Positions 40,559 through 51,400 of a stretch of DNA of 64,000 bases are shown here, in pieces. Below the pieces are notes generated by a model. It was not told the DNA's origin and made no database searches. It saw only the letters and a list, made by a program, of their open reading frames with translations. Positions within the stretch are counted from its first letter, which is position 1; each line of letters starts with the position of its first letter. A program made the position numbers and the translations under genes. Source of the stretch: Candida dubliniensis CD36 (lineage: Eukaryota; Ascomycota; Pichiomycetes; Serinales; Debaryomycetaceae); contig NC_012861.1 of NCBI RefSeq assembly GCF_000026945.1, positions 2,046,001 to 2,110,000 on the forward strand, in the 5' to 3' direction.

Positions 40559-43500
40559 ATGATAACAAATAATAACAATAATTCTGTGGCTTCATCAATA
40601 AATGTTGAGGAATTACCTGATTCCAAGAAACAATTGAAAGAAGACGTGATTGATCCACCAGATGTTACCACTGAGGAACCACAACCAATAGAAATAGATG
40701 TGGAAACAAATCAAATTATAAATGAAAATGGATTTGAAAACCATGGTATAGTCAGTCCCGAAGTAATTGATATGACCGGTGATGATGATGACAACCATAA
40801 CCATCACCACAATATCAACAACATCACCATTGAAGATGATGAAGAAGATGAGGAAGATGATGAAGATGAGGAGGACGATGATGACATACAAATAATTGAT
40901 GCCGAACCTAATAGAAATACTGTTGCTCCGCAAAAGTTCATTCGTAACTTCCCACTAGCTAATGATTTTAATGCCCTTGCAACCAAACTAATGAAACCAA
41001 TTCAAGATTATCCAACAAAAGATGAAACATATTATGTTTGGGAAATAAAGGACTGGATGCAAATTTTAAAGGAAGAAAAAGTCAGATCACCAAGATTTAA
41101 ATGTGGTGGATTTGAATGGAACATTTTATTATTTCCTCGTGGTAACTCACAAAACAATAGTATATCAATATATATGGAACCTCATCCACCAACTGATGAA
41201 AATGGCAAACCATTAGACGAAAATTGGTATGTTTGTGCTCAATTTGGATTGGATATTTGGAATCCAGCACATCCGGATGCTCATTTACCAAATCAAAGTC
41301 ACCATAGATTTAGTAAAAATGAAACTGATTGGGGGTTTAGCTCATTGATAGAATTGAGACAGTTAGGACAAGTCAATAATCCAAGAAATCAATCATCAAT
41401 GTATGCCATTTTAGAAAATAATAAATTAAATATTACCGGGTTTGTTCGAGTTATAGATGACTCTTCAACCGGAGTATTATGGCATTCATTTTTAGATTAC
41501 GATTCCAAGGTCAATGCTGGATATGTTGGTTTAAACAATCAAGGGGCTACATGTTATTTGAATTCATTATTACAAAGTTATTTCACCACCAAATTGTTTA
41601 GAAAATTGGTGTATGAAATCCCCACCGATCTGAAATCTGCTGGTGTACCTTTATCATTGCAAAGAATTTTCTATTTGTTGACCAATTCAAATGATCCAGT
41701 GGGGACATTAGAATTGACAAAATCTTTTGGTTGGGATTCTTCAGATGCATTCACACAACACGATGTACAGGAATTGAATCGTATTTTAATGGATAGATTG
41801 GAAACTGCCATGAAAGGATCGAAAATCGAAGGAGCATTAAATGATATATTTGTTGGGAAAATGAAATCATACATTAAATGTGTAAATGTTCCATATGAAT
41901 CATCCCGGGTGGAAGATTTTTGGGACATTCAATTGAATGTGAAAGGGTTTCAAAATCTCGAACAATCATTCCAAAATTATATCGAGATTGAAATGTTAGA
42001 AGGTGAAAACAAATACCAAGCAGGTGAAGAACACGGATATCAAGACGCCAAGAAGGGAGTGGTATTTGAATCATTCCCACCAGTATTGCATTTACAATTG
42101 AAACGTTTTGAGTATGACTTTATGGTTGATGATTTAGTTAAGATTGATGATTTTTATGAATTCCCCGATCAAATTGATTTGAAACCATACCTTGATGAAG
42201 ATTTATCAGAAGACGTAAAAAACCAAAATTGGAATTATAAATTGCATGGTGTGTTGGTGCATCAAGGTAGTATTTCTAATGGACATTACTATGCTATGAT
42301 CAAACCAAATGCCAATGACAATACTTGGTTAAGATTCGATGATGATAAAGTTTGGAAAGTTACTAAAACTCAAGTTTTCAAGGAAAATTTTGGTGCTATC
42401 GATTTGACTCAAGAACAATTACAACAAATGACTAGACCTGAACAACAAGAACATATGGTTCGAAGAGTAACGTCAGCATATATGTTGGTTTATTATCGTG
42501 AATCTGAACTAGACAAGATATTACCAGTAGATGATAAGACTATCAATTCAGCTATTCCAGAACATATCCCTAAACAAATTGAATTTGAAATTGAGGAACG
42601 TGAAAAATTGGAAAAGGCAAGACAAGAAGCTTTGTATTATACAACTGCGAAATTGATAACTTCTTCCACATTCAATGCAAATCTTGGATTTGATCTTGCA
42701 TTAGATCCAACAAATAACAAGTTTTATGATGAGTCTTTGAGTGGAACTGAATGTGATCCAATATCTTTGAAAGTAAGAAAAGATAGCACCTTCACACACT
42801 TGGTTGAAGAAGTGGGTAAAACAATTAAATGTGCTGATAACAAGTTGTTTAGATTAGCTGCTATTTGTCATAGAAATAACCACACCAATAGGTTGGATGC
42901 CCCTGTTAATGAAGAATTCCAAAATTCAACGATAAATAATGTTTATCTGAAATTATTTAATCGGAAATATGATGAAATGGTGTTTTACGTTGAAGAATTG
43001 AATAAAGACATTAAGAATGTTGTTCAATTGGTTAAAAATGAAGATAATTCATATATTGAACCCGAGAATTTTACATTTGAACAAGTATTTAGTAAAATTG
43101 ATTCTGTTGGCACTAATGTTCATCCAGATATTGAATTCAAAAATACTGAAGAATATTCTAATTATGTTACTATATTTATAAAATATTTTGATCCTGTATC
43201 ACAAGAGATTAGAGGGTTATCACATATTACTGTGGCAAAGGAAGATAAAATTGATTCAATAGTGGATCCAATACGTGAATTACTTGGATTTGAAAAAAAT
43301 ATTGGATTAGAACTTTATGAAGAATTATCTCAATCTAAAGTTGAAAAAATTGATTGTAATTTAACTTTTGAAAAACATGAATTGAGTAGTGGAGATATTA
43401 TTACTGTTCAAGTTGATAATCCAGGAGAAATCAACAAAAATGGGAAATATAAAGATTTGAAAGATTATTACAAGTTTTTGTTGACTAGATTGCATGTTAA

Positions 43501-44629
43501 TGTTAGACCATTCAAGGCAGAAATTGATGAAGAGGATTCTGATTTTATAGCTCATGATGATGAAGAAGAAGAAGAAGAAGAAGAAGGAGGAGGAGATGGA
43601 AATGGAAATGGAAACGGCAATGGTAATAATATTGAGAAAGACAATCAAGCAACTAATGAAGAAATTCAATTGGCGAAAAATTTGAGTAAAAGTTTTGATT
43701 TTTGGATTTCTACAAATTATAGTTATCAAGAATTAGCTAGAGATATTGCCTTAAGATTAAATTGTGATCCTTTATATTTAAGAATATTTATATTAAATGC
43801 TCAAGGACAACGATTCCCATTAAAGACCAGTCATCATTTATCACAATTATTCCCGAAAACGGTATCAGTTAATCAAATTGTTGAGTTTGAATATGAGATA
43901 CTTAATATTCCATTAAAAGATTATGAAAATTTAAAGGCAGTTAAAATCCATTGGTTAACAACATTATTACAATATCAAGTATTAGAAGTATTAGTACCTA
44001 AACGTGGTACTGTAGCTGATGTTGTTACTAAAGTTTTACACAAGGTCAATGTATCTGAAAAAGATTTACCACATTTATTTGTTTGGTCAGGACATAATCA
44101 CAAGTATTATGATTTACATAGATTTGATGCGGCATTAAGTACTATACCTGATGATCTTGATTTATTTTGTGGTATTTTCCCAGCTGAAGTTGAAGTTTTA
44201 TGTGATCATGATATGTATAAAAGATTTACTGATAAAGAAATTGATGAAGAAATAATGGAAGAATCAGTTCATGAAGAATATTTAGAAAGTATTAAATGGA
44301 GTAAAAATTTAAATCTTTTACCTTCATTTCATTTCCATAAAAGTAATAATTATCATCATGGGATTCCATTTATTTTTATAATTTTCCCTAATGAATTATT
44401 AAGTGAAACCAAGGAAAGATTAAGGAAAAAATTAGGATTAGGGAAACAAGCATTTGATAAAACTAGACTTGCATTAGCTGATAATAATAATAGAATCAGA
44501 TATTTGGAAGATGATACTTTAGTGTTGTTTGATGAAGTTGCCAATAAACGGTATAGTTTGGCTCTTGATAATGTTGATAGAAATCCTAAACGTCAAACAT
44601 TATTTGAAAAAGGGATATCAATCAAATAG
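40559..44629 (+). CDS. UBP15: Ubiquitin-specific protease Ubp15 (USP7/HAUSP-like)
   Basis: The first ATG, at 40559, gives 1356 aa. The same frame is open for 37 codons upstream with no ATG. Order: acidic disordered N-terminus, MATH/TRAF-like domain (about 120-310, with FKCGGFEWNILLFPRGN and ETDWGFSSLIELRQL), USP catalytic domain (about 320-670), then ubiquitin-like repeats as in USP7. The catalytic Cys box is GLNNQGATCYLNSLLQSYF with Cys332, and the His box is HQGSISNGHYYAMI with His576. Yeast Ubp15 acts in cell-cycle progression, peroxisome biogenesis and permease trafficking. A Glu run followed by a Gly-Asn repeat (near 43560-43625) is a low-complexity insert. Confidence 0.94.
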   Translation: MITNNNNNSVASSINVEELPDSKKQLKEDVIDPPDVTTEEPQPIEIDVETNQIINENGFENHGIVSPEVIDMTGDDDDNHNHHHNINNITIEDDEEDEEDDEDEEDDDDIQIIDAEPNRNTVAPQKFIRNFPLANDFNALATKLMKPIQDYPTKDETYYVWEIKDWMQILKEEKVRSPRFKCGGFEWNILLFPRGNSQNNSISIYMEPHPPTDENGKPLDENWYVCAQFGLDIWNPAHPDAHLPNQSHHRFSKNETDWGFSSLIELRQLGQVNNPRNQSSMYAILENNKLNITGFVRVIDDSSTGVLWHSFLDYDSKVNAGYVGLNNQGATCYLNSLLQSYFTTKLFRKLVYEIPTDLKSAGVPLSLQRIFYLLTNSNDPVGTLELTKSFGWDSSDAFTQHDVQELNRILMDRLETAMKGSKIEGALNDIFVGKMKSYIKCVNVPYESSRVEDFWDIQLNVKGFQNLEQSFQNYIEIEMLEGENKYQAGEEHGYQDAKKGVVFESFPPVLHLQLKRFEYDFMVDDLVKIDDFYEFPDQIDLKPYLDEDLSEDVKNQNWNYKLHGVLVHQGSISNGHYYAMIKPNANDNTWLRFDDDKVWKVTKTQVFKENFGAIDLTQEQLQQMTRPEQQEHMVRRVTSAYMLVYYRESELDKILPVDDKTINSAIPEHIPKQIEFEIEEREKLEKARQEALYYTTAKLITSSTFNANLGFDLALDPTNNKFYDESLSGTECDPISLKVRKDSTFTHLVEEVGKTIKCADNKLFRLAAICHRNNHTNRLDAPVNEEFQNSTINNVYLKLFNRKYDEMVFYVEELNKDIKNVVQLVKNEDNSYIEPENFTFEQVFSKIDSVGTNVHPDIEFKNTEEYSNYVTIFIKYFDPVSQEIRGLSHITVAKEDKIDSIVDPIRELLGFEKNIGLELYEELSQSKVEKIDCNLTFEKHELSSGDIITVQVDNPGEINKNGKYKDLKDYYKFLLTRLHVNVRPFKAEIDEEDSDFIAHDDEEEEEEEEGGGDGNGNGNGNGNNIEKDNQATNEEIQLAKNLSKSFDFWISTNYSYQELARDIALRLNCDPLYLRIFILNAQGQRFPLKTSHHLSQLFPKTVSVNQIVEFEYEILNIPLKDYENLKAVKIHWLTTLLQYQVLEVLVPKRGTVADVVTKVLHKVNVSEKDLPHLFVWSGHNHKYYDLHRFDAALSTIPDDLDLFCGIFPAEVEVLCDHDMYKRFTDKEIDEEIMEESVHEEYLESIKWSKNLNLLPSFHFHKSNNYHHGIPFIFIIFPNELLSETKERLRKKLGLGKQAFDKTRLALADNNNRIRYLEDDTLVLFDEVANKRYSLALDNVDRNPKRQTLFEKGISIK

Positions 44630-44666
44630 GAAAAGAAGAAACATCATTGAAAATACGTTCGCTTAG

Positions 44667-44700
<34 letters not shown>

Positions 44701-44816
44701 TAGGTTCTACAAGTTATATGATATATAATATATATATATATATATATTTATATATATTTATCTTGTTGTAAAATTGTATATTAAAACCATACTTGATAAA
44801 ACCAAACCAAACCAAT

Positions 44817-45764
44817 TCAAGATTTTTGATTCAATAATCGATTATATTCTCGTTCTCTAATATCAGTTGAACTTAATTTCCCTTTCCATGAATTTTTTTC
44901 ATCAACATTATTACCATTATCATCTCCTCCACCACCACCACCTATGACTTTAATTATTGTGATATCTAATAATTTAAATCCATGATCTTTACGAAATTTA
45001 TTAACAAATTCTCCACCAGATTTAGTTTCTTGAGATATTATTAAATTATCAATATCATTTATATAACCAGTTGGACCACAAATATCATTAATTTTATAAA
45101 TTTCAAAAAATTTCTCAGGTTCAATTAATAAATTTATAAATTTTATAACTAAATTTTGTCTATTTTGATAATTTTGTAATTGAGATTTAAATTTTTTATT
45201 AATTAATAAATTTTCATCAGTTATACCAATAATTAATTTTGTTGAAGTTAAAAAATTTGCCATTGATAATAAAATTTTATGACCATCATGTAAATGATCA
45301 AATGTTCCTCCAACAGCTGTAGTTTTAAATTGTTGATAATATCTCCTAGTCACTGCACCATTATCATTGTCGATATTTGAACTTGATTGGATTATTGGAG
45401 GGATTTCAATGTTTGATATTTGAGTAATTGGTATTGACAATGACAAAGATAATTCATTAATACTATATCCATGATTCCAATTATTTAAAGATAATTGATT
45501 CAATTTCTTTTGTGATAAATTAAATAATATATTAATTTCAAATCGATAATCAAACATAAACCCATCATTTTCATCATCCTTATGGTTACGAATTAATTGA
45601 TAATAAAAATATAAGATATCATTCAATTGATTTGATTCATTGATTTGAGAAAGTATAACTAAATCAATACGATTACAATTAATAAATTTGGGAAGTAAAG
45701 AAATAATAAATTGTGAATAATCATATTTGATAGGATCTTTAATAAATATTACTGGATTTAACAT
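44817..45764 (-). CDS. CAB4: Phosphopantetheine adenylyltransferase Cab4
   Basis: The first ATG is at 45764, giving 315 aa (MLNPVIFIKDPIKYDYSQF); the frame extends upstream without an ATG. The C-terminal half is a nucleotidyltransferase fold: TAVGGTFDHLHDGHKILLSM with the HxGH-type ATP motif HDGH, LIIGITDENLL, ICGPTGYINDIDNLIISQET and the closing LSSTDIRERE block (ISSTxIR type). It makes dephospho-CoA from 4'-phosphopantetheine and ATP, the fourth step of CoA synthesis. The N-terminal half is divergent, as in yeast Cab4. A Gly/Asp/Asn insertion lies near residues 278-290. It is convergent with UBP15 across a 190-base gap with (GTT)n and (TA)n repeats, and divergent from RAP1. Confidence 0.92.
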   Translation of the reverse strand: MLNPVIFIKDPIKYDYSQFIISLLPKFINCNRIDLVILSQINESNQLNDILYFYYQLIRNHKDDENDGFMFDYRFEINILFNLSQKKLNQLSLNNWNHGYSINELSLSLSIPITQISNIEIPPIIQSSSNIDNDNGAVTRRYYQQFKTTAVGGTFDHLHDGHKILLSMANFLTSTKLIIGITDENLLINKKFKSQLQNYQNRQNLVIKFINLLIEPEKFFEIYKINDICGPTGYINDIDNLIISQETKSGGEFVNKFRKDHGFKLLDITIIKVIGGGGGGDDNGNNVDEKNSWKGKLSSTDIREREYNRLLNQKS

Positions 45765-47082
45765 TTTTGCTAAAAGTAAGGATAGGGATAGGGATGGGGA
45801 AATGTATGGTTTGGGGTTTTGGGTGTTTATTTTTCTTTGGCAAGGCCAAAGAAAACCTTTTTCCACTCAAGTTGTTTAATCACTTTTCGTTGGAACCCAA
45901 ACATCTACTTCTTCTTACAGATCAGTTGAATTTATCCAATTACAAAGATTAAGCAATATATATATATATATATATATATATGTATAATAAATGATTTGAT
46001 TGTATATTCATGTAAAACTATAATCTAAAGCGGTTTCCATCCACAATAAGGTTGAAAACCACCCAAAAAATCCTATTAAGTAATTTCCATCAATCTAGTA
46101 TCAGAGAAAACTCTTATTGGAGGAAATGTTAATAATCACATATAACACACATATGTATGTGGATATATATGATTTTAGTCATTTAAGACTTCCACAGGTA
46201 AGAGTTAAAATCTTTGAAATCATCTATAACAAATGATCAAAGACAAACTAACTCTGTGTGCAATGCAGATCCAATAAAACTATCAACTTAGAGACGACCT
46301 GGATGAAATAATAACACTGTATATGGTTACGGAAAATGAATAGTTCCCCATCATGAAGAAACCCAATTCTCTTGAAAACTTTAGAAACAACAGTTGTGAT
46401 TTTCTCTTGTTTTTATTTTGTTCATTCTAAATAGTAATTCACATCCATGTGACGACCATTAGATAGAGCCATATTTACACGTGCTCTTACCAATAGTTTA
46501 TTATTATAACACATGCTATTGTCATTGTAGGTGATATCACGTTGTATCATACATATCTACTCATCAAATGAGAGAACTTAAGTACTACGGTTTCCTCCTC
46601 ACCACATATCTTTATATAGTTTACATACTAATGAATCAAGACACTAGTCGTTGATCCTTACAAGTATAAGTTAAATTGTTCATTAATTTATAAATCCTAA
46701 TTTATTAAATCTCTCAATATGTCCAACATCATCACTATGCCTGAAACAGGAATAAATGACTGTTTCACTATGACAATTTCTTGAGACTAAGTTGTTTTTT
46801 ATTATCTTAGGAAGAGGAAAGAACAAGTTGTTGTCTACTTCTCATGACTTTTGTTGTTGTTGTTGTTGTTGTTGTTGTCGCACACATTGTTTTTTGTTCT
46901 TGTTTTTTTTTTTTTAACCATTTCACACTACTCTTAATTATCAAAACATTCTCCCCCTGATTGTGATATTCACCTCATTACAATTACTAAATTAAAACAT
47001 CCAAACATCCATACATCCAAATATCATAGTTCCCTTTTTTTCTTTTTTTCTTTTTCTTTTTGTCTTTTGCAACCAAAAGGGT
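45765..47082. promoter_or_regulatory. 1.3-kb divergent region CAB4/RAP1
   Basis: No gene seen. It contains a (TA)n run at about 45957-45980, two inverted TGAAACA motifs at 46742-46767, a (TTG)n run at about 46850-46876 and a CATCCAAA repeat near 46996-47025. It presumably holds both promoters. Confidence 0.55.
46742..46767. promoter_or_regulatory. Inverted pair of TGAAACA motifs (8-bp hairpin arms)
   Basis: TGAAACAG and CTGTTTCA are separated by 10 bases, about 315 bases before RAP1. TGAAACA is the pheromone-response element bound by Ste12/Cph1-type factors. In RNA the same sequence would form an 8-bp hairpin. Confidence 0.4.
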
Positions 47083-48339
47083 ATGAGTTATTCTTATTCA
47101 TCTTTTGAAGATGATGGACAATATCAAACGGATTTGTCGGAAGTTGCTTCAAGAAATGCTGATGAACAAGCCGCAGGGCATCAACAACAACAATTACAAT
47201 ATTATCGTCGAGTACAAATAGAAGAAGCAACAAGACAACGACAACAACGAAAACAACAACGAAAACAACTGCAACTGCAACTGCAACTGCAACTGCAACA
47301 ATCTATACCCATACCAAATCGACCAAACCGGTCACCTCCTAAACCAATATTTATTGATAAAGATGGTAAATCAATGTATTTTTATATTCCTGAAGATGAA
47401 CCTAATCGAAATAAATATCGAGATTTAATAATAACTCATGGAGGTGTATTAGTTGAAAAATATTTCCCCTCAATTATCCCATTAAGTAATAATGAAGAAT
47501 TGATTGGATTTATCAAATTAACATTTATTGATGATTGTATTGCTCAAAATCAATTACTTCCAGTAATTGATTATGGAACTTATGGGAATCCTGAAGATGC
47601 CCCATTTGATGCATCATCAATAATTGATGAATTTCATAGTGATTTGACTAATGGTATATCATCACTGTTTGGACCAATAGAAGGAACAAGTACAAGCTCT
47701 ATGGTTGGTCCTCCTCCTCCTCCTCCTAATCGTCGTACTGTAAGTGCATTTCCTAATGCTCAAATCAATCATAATTATAATAGTAGACGTGGATCAACGG
47801 GTCATAGATTTACTATAGAACAAGATGAATTTATTCTTGAACAAGTTCGAAGGAAACCTCGATTTAGACAATCACAAAAATTTTATCGTAAATTAGCTGA
47901 ATTAGAACCTTTAAGAGGACATACAGGGAATTCAATTCGATCAAGATTTAGAAAACATTTGGAATCAAGATTAAATTATATTTATAAAACTAATGATATG
48001 GATGAATTAATTTATGATGAAGCAGGGAATTTAATTAAAATTGGACTTGATCAAATGCCAGGAACTCTTAAAAATAAATTCATCCCACAAGATGATTATA
48101 TTCTTTGTTGTTATGCATTAAAATATATGGAGACAACAAATACTGATTCTTCAGCTTTACCTTATTCATTTTATGATAGTATGTATAGAAAATGTCCTAA
48201 ACATACTTTACATTCTTGGAGAGATAGATTTCGGAAATTTATTCGTGATAAAACTGATCTTGTTGAATATAAAGAATATTATGAGAATTGTGAAAAAGTA
48301 GGTATGACTCCTAGATGTTTAACAAGAATTGCTCCATAA
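47083..48339 (+). CDS. RAP1: Telomere-binding and transcription factor Rap1
   Basis: A 418-aa protein with a BRCT domain (about 88-170: IFIDKDGKSMYFYIPEDEPN, LIITHGGVLVEKYFP, FIKLTFIDDCIAQNQLLP) and a Myb-type DNA-binding domain (about 240-300: HRFTIEQDEFILEQVRRKPR, FYRKLAELEPLRGHTGNSIR, SRFRKHL). A second Myb-like helical unit follows (about 328-395), ending in the C-terminal tail. As in C. albicans Rap1 there is no RCT domain, so recruitment of silencing partners must differ from S. cerevisiae. It binds telomeric repeats. Residues 63-72 are a CTG-CAA repeat: five CUG codons, read Ser in this clade, giving Gln-Ser repeats. Confidence 0.94.
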   Translation: MSYSYSSFEDDGQYQTDLSEVASRNADEQAAGHQQQQLQYYRRVQIEEATRQRQQRKQQRKQLQLQLQLQLQQSIPIPNRPNRSPPKPIFIDKDGKSMYFYIPEDEPNRNKYRDLIITHGGVLVEKYFPSIIPLSNNEELIGFIKLTFIDDCIAQNQLLPVIDYGTYGNPEDAPFDASSIIDEFHSDLTNGISSLFGPIEGTSTSSMVGPPPPPPNRRTVSAFPNAQINHNYNSRRGSTGHRFTIEQDEFILEQVRRKPRFRQSQKFYRKLAELEPLRGHTGNSIRSRFRKHLESRLNYIYKTNDMDELIYDEAGNLIKIGLDQMPGTLKNKFIPQDDYILCCYALKYMETTNTDSSALPYSFYDSMYRKCPKHTLHSWRDRFRKFIRDKTDLVEYKEYYENCEKVGMTPRCLTRIAP

Positions 48340-48550
48340 GGCGTATAGGGAGAAGGGAGAAGGGAGAAGGGAGAGTGGAGAGTGGAGAGAGATTTTTAAC
48401 TATATAGTGTTTGCTTATCATTATATAGAATGTATTATTATTATTACAATTAAAGTTGAACGTATTCATTGGTTTAAGGTATTGTGCTATTATCAAAGGC
48501 ATCTAGGTAATTTCTCTATATACATGTAAATTCTCCTTATTCTTCTTAGT

Positions 48551-51400
48551 CTACACTGCTTCAACTGACTTATCTTTATTAGTTTCAACTGACTTATTTT
48601 CATTAGTTTCACCAGTTTCACCAGTTTCACCAGTTTCACCAGTTTTACTCTCTTCATTATCAGATTTAGTGAATTTTGTATCACCAATTTCTATAGCATC
48701 ATAAATAGCATTAGTTGTTTCCATAAATAATCTTTTAGATTCTTCTTCATTACATGGTTTTGCATTTCGGAAATTTTTAAGACCAATTAATAATTTGACA
48801 TTATTATCAGTTAAATTCTTAGTTTTACATAATTTTATAAATAAATATCGAATAATTTCTGGTTCCATTAATTTAGGATAATTTCCATTCCTTTTAATAG
48901 AAGTACTACCATTGTTAATGATAAATCTTTTAGGAATTAATAATTTAATTGTTGATTTTAACATTAATTTATAAAAATAAATTTTTTTTGATTCATCTTT
49001 AATAATATTGAACCATTTAAAATTATGTAAGCTAATAATGATTTGATTTATTTGTTCAATAAATTCATCAGGTATAGGTTTTGACATTAATAAATTTTTT
49101 GACCATTGATAATTTATATCACTAAATGAAATTAAATTATTAAAAAATTGTTCTAATTGAATATATCTTAAATTATGATGATGATGATTATTGTTATTCT
49201 TCTTCTTCTTATTATTATTATTATGCAAATTAAAAGCATTATAATATTGTAAATCATCATGTAAAACCCACCAAATTCTTGTAAGATGTTTCAATTGAAT
49301 TTGTATACCATTTTTAGAAGAATTTAAATCTTTTGATATTAAAGATTGAAATAATTCTATAATTAAATGAGTTTTGGTTAATCCTTTTTCTCTTCCATAT
49401 TCATTTATTTTATTAATGAAAATCCCTGGAGTTACTTCATCAATTATACAACGATCTGGTTCTTTATTCCCATTATTTGATAAGGCGGTTTCTGGCAAAT
49501 CAATGAAAACACCATTTAAAACATTAGGTTTATTATTGAAAATTGATAAATTAACATTTATCCCACCCCATCGAATCATGGAATACCAAAATGCAATGAC
49601 AAATTCATTTAATTTACCCATATTAGTTAATGAATCAAATAATGGCATCAATAAAAATTTCGTCAATCCACCATGAGGTAAACAATTTTTTTTTATTCCA
49701 TCATGTCTAGTGAAATCAATTAATGGAATTGGTGTTAACTTTTTAAAAGTTTTATTATTTTTGGAAGGAATAATTATATCAGGATTAAAATTTTTATCTT
49801 TAATTAAATTGGCAATTTTATAAGGATCCAAATCTTTAATTTTATCATTAAATTTTAATTTCACATTAGATTTCATAGCCAGTTCCATTACTAAATTGAT
49901 TTTCTTATCAATTCTAGATTTAAATAATTTCTTAGCAACAATATGGCCTTCTTCTTTTTCTTTAGTTACTTGTTTGATAAATTTTAATAATGAATTGATT
50001 TCTGGTGATGATTGTTTTAATATGGAAATAGCTTTTTCATTATATAAATAATGTGAACCTATTGGAATTTTAGTTTTAATTCCTGAATCAGTAGTTATTA
50101 CTCCTCCATTACATAACAGACTAACATAACTAGTAATTAATGGTGAATCTAATTCAATTCTTTCTTTATACCATTTATGAATATTATAAGAAATTATTTC
50201 TTGATTATCATCATTAACAGTATCAGTATCAGTATCAACAATATTAGGTGGCATGGCTAATGATTTAGCTCTTTCGAAAATTTTTTGTGATGTTTTAATA
50301 TGACCAGCTTCAATATCTAATAATTTAATTATACGTTCATTATGAGAAATGGGTTGAGTTTTATTCATAATTTCTTCCATTTCATGATCAAAATATTTTT
50401 TAACTCCTTTTAAAAAAATTGTAAAAGTTTTAGAATCAGGTATTATTGATGGTAAATTTTCTTTAGGATTAGCCATTAATTCATTGAAAAAATTCCAAGC
50501 TCTAAATTGTTCATCACGGAAATCTTTAACTAATACACTTAAACAAGCATTAAATACTTCTATAGGAACAGTATTAATTTGATTTTTCGATTTAAATTCA
50601 GATTTATTGACTAATTCTAATCGCCAAGTTTTAAAAATTCTCTCCACTCTATTGAAAAGTTCTTCATTAATATTTGATGATTGTTGTCTTTCACCATCCC
50701 ATGATATAGATTTAGCAATTCCATGAAATAATATAACATAAGTTTGTAAATTTGTTGGTATACCACTTGATTTCCGTTTACTATATAATTTAAGTGCTTC
50801 ATTAATTTTCCCTTTTGATAATAACCATGATAAAATTTCATTTTGAGCCACAATACTACATTGTTTATCAGATATTTGACATAAATACATTGCTCTTTCA
50901 ATATCATCATCAATTTTCAATAATTCTTTAACATTTTGTGATATATAATAAGAATCTTTTAATTGTTTCCCATCAGTTCCTAATAATGCAAGAGCTAAAT
51001 TACGATTGATTTGTCGTCCACTAAGTTTTTTCACTTGCATTAAATTTTTGAAAATTATTTTTGATGTTAATGATGAATATTTGATTTGTTGAGTTGTTAA
51101 TTTTTGAATATCTATAGGTTTATTATTATAATCTCTAAATGTTACTGAATCATACTGATTTTGTAATACTTTAAGAGCTCCGTTAAGATTATAACTTGTA
51201 GTAGATTTATTTTCAAATTCTTCATTGTGGGTCTTACGTTGGAGTTTACGTTGATGATGATTATGATTATGATGTTTCCGTATAGTTAAAGGATCAATAT
51301 CATCACGTAATTTATTGAGTAATTGTTTCCCACAAAGTGTAGTGGTTTCATGGAGATTTCGACTCCAAATAGATCTTATATATTGCCTAGATCTTAACAT
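48551..51400 (-). CDS. Mitochondrial pentatricopeptide-repeat (PPR) protein
   Basis: A 949-aa protein with a typical matrix-targeting start, MLRSRQYIRSIWSRNLHETT (basic, no acidic residue in the first 16). A clear PPR-like helix pair lies at about residues 185-230: LSWLLSKGKINEALKLYSKR, then SGIPTNLQTYVILFHGIAKS, with a further helical repeat near VFNACLSVLVKDFRDEQFRA. Fungal mitochondrial PPR proteins stabilise or translate specific mitochondrial RNAs or sit in the small ribosomal subunit. Which one this is cannot be told (Ccm1- and Rmd9-type were considered). The C-terminus has a TGE repeat (near 48605-48645 on the complement) and an acidic tail. It is divergent from CWC22 with a shared promoter region. 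Confidence 0.75.
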   Translation of the reverse strand: MLRSRQYIRSIWSRNLHETTTLCGKQLLNKLRDDIDPLTIRKHHNHNHHQRKLQRKTHNEEFENKSTTSYNLNGALKVLQNQYDSVTFRDYNNKPIDIQKLTTQQIKYSSLTSKIIFKNLMQVKKLSGRQINRNLALALLGTDGKQLKDSYYISQNVKELLKIDDDIERAMYLCQISDKQCSIVAQNEILSWLLSKGKINEALKLYSKRKSSGIPTNLQTYVILFHGIAKSISWDGERQQSSNINEELFNRVERIFKTWRLELVNKSEFKSKNQINTVPIEVFNACLSVLVKDFRDEQFRAWNFFNELMANPKENLPSIIPDSKTFTIFLKGVKKYFDHEMEEIMNKTQPISHNERIIKLLDIEAGHIKTSQKIFERAKSLAMPPNIVDTDTDTVNDDNQEIISYNIHKWYKERIELDSPLITSYVSLLCNGGVITTDSGIKTKIPIGSHYLYNEKAISILKQSSPEINSLLKFIKQVTKEKEEGHIVAKKLFKSRIDKKINLVMELAMKSNVKLKFNDKIKDLDPYKIANLIKDKNFNPDIIIPSKNNKTFKKLTPIPLIDFTRHDGIKKNCLPHGGLTKFLLMPLFDSLTNMGKLNEFVIAFWYSMIRWGGINVNLSIFNNKPNVLNGVFIDLPETALSNNGNKEPDRCIIDEVTPGIFINKINEYGREKGLTKTHLIIELFQSLISKDLNSSKNGIQIQLKHLTRIWWVLHDDLQYYNAFNLHNNNNKKKKNNNNHHHHNLRYIQLEQFFNNLISFSDINYQWSKNLLMSKPIPDEFIEQINQIIISLHNFKWFNIIKDESKKIYFYKLMLKSTIKLLIPKRFIINNGSTSIKRNGNYPKLMEPEIIRYLFIKLCKTKNLTDNNVKLLIGLKNFRNAKPCNEEESKRLFMETTNAIYDAIEIGDTKFTKSDNEESKTGETGETGETGETNENKSVETNKDKSVEAV

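Noticed and set aside
45765..45866. Upstream extension of CAB4
   Set aside because: The frame begins at GTG and reads through an SLSLSLLL repeat; the first ATG is at 45764.
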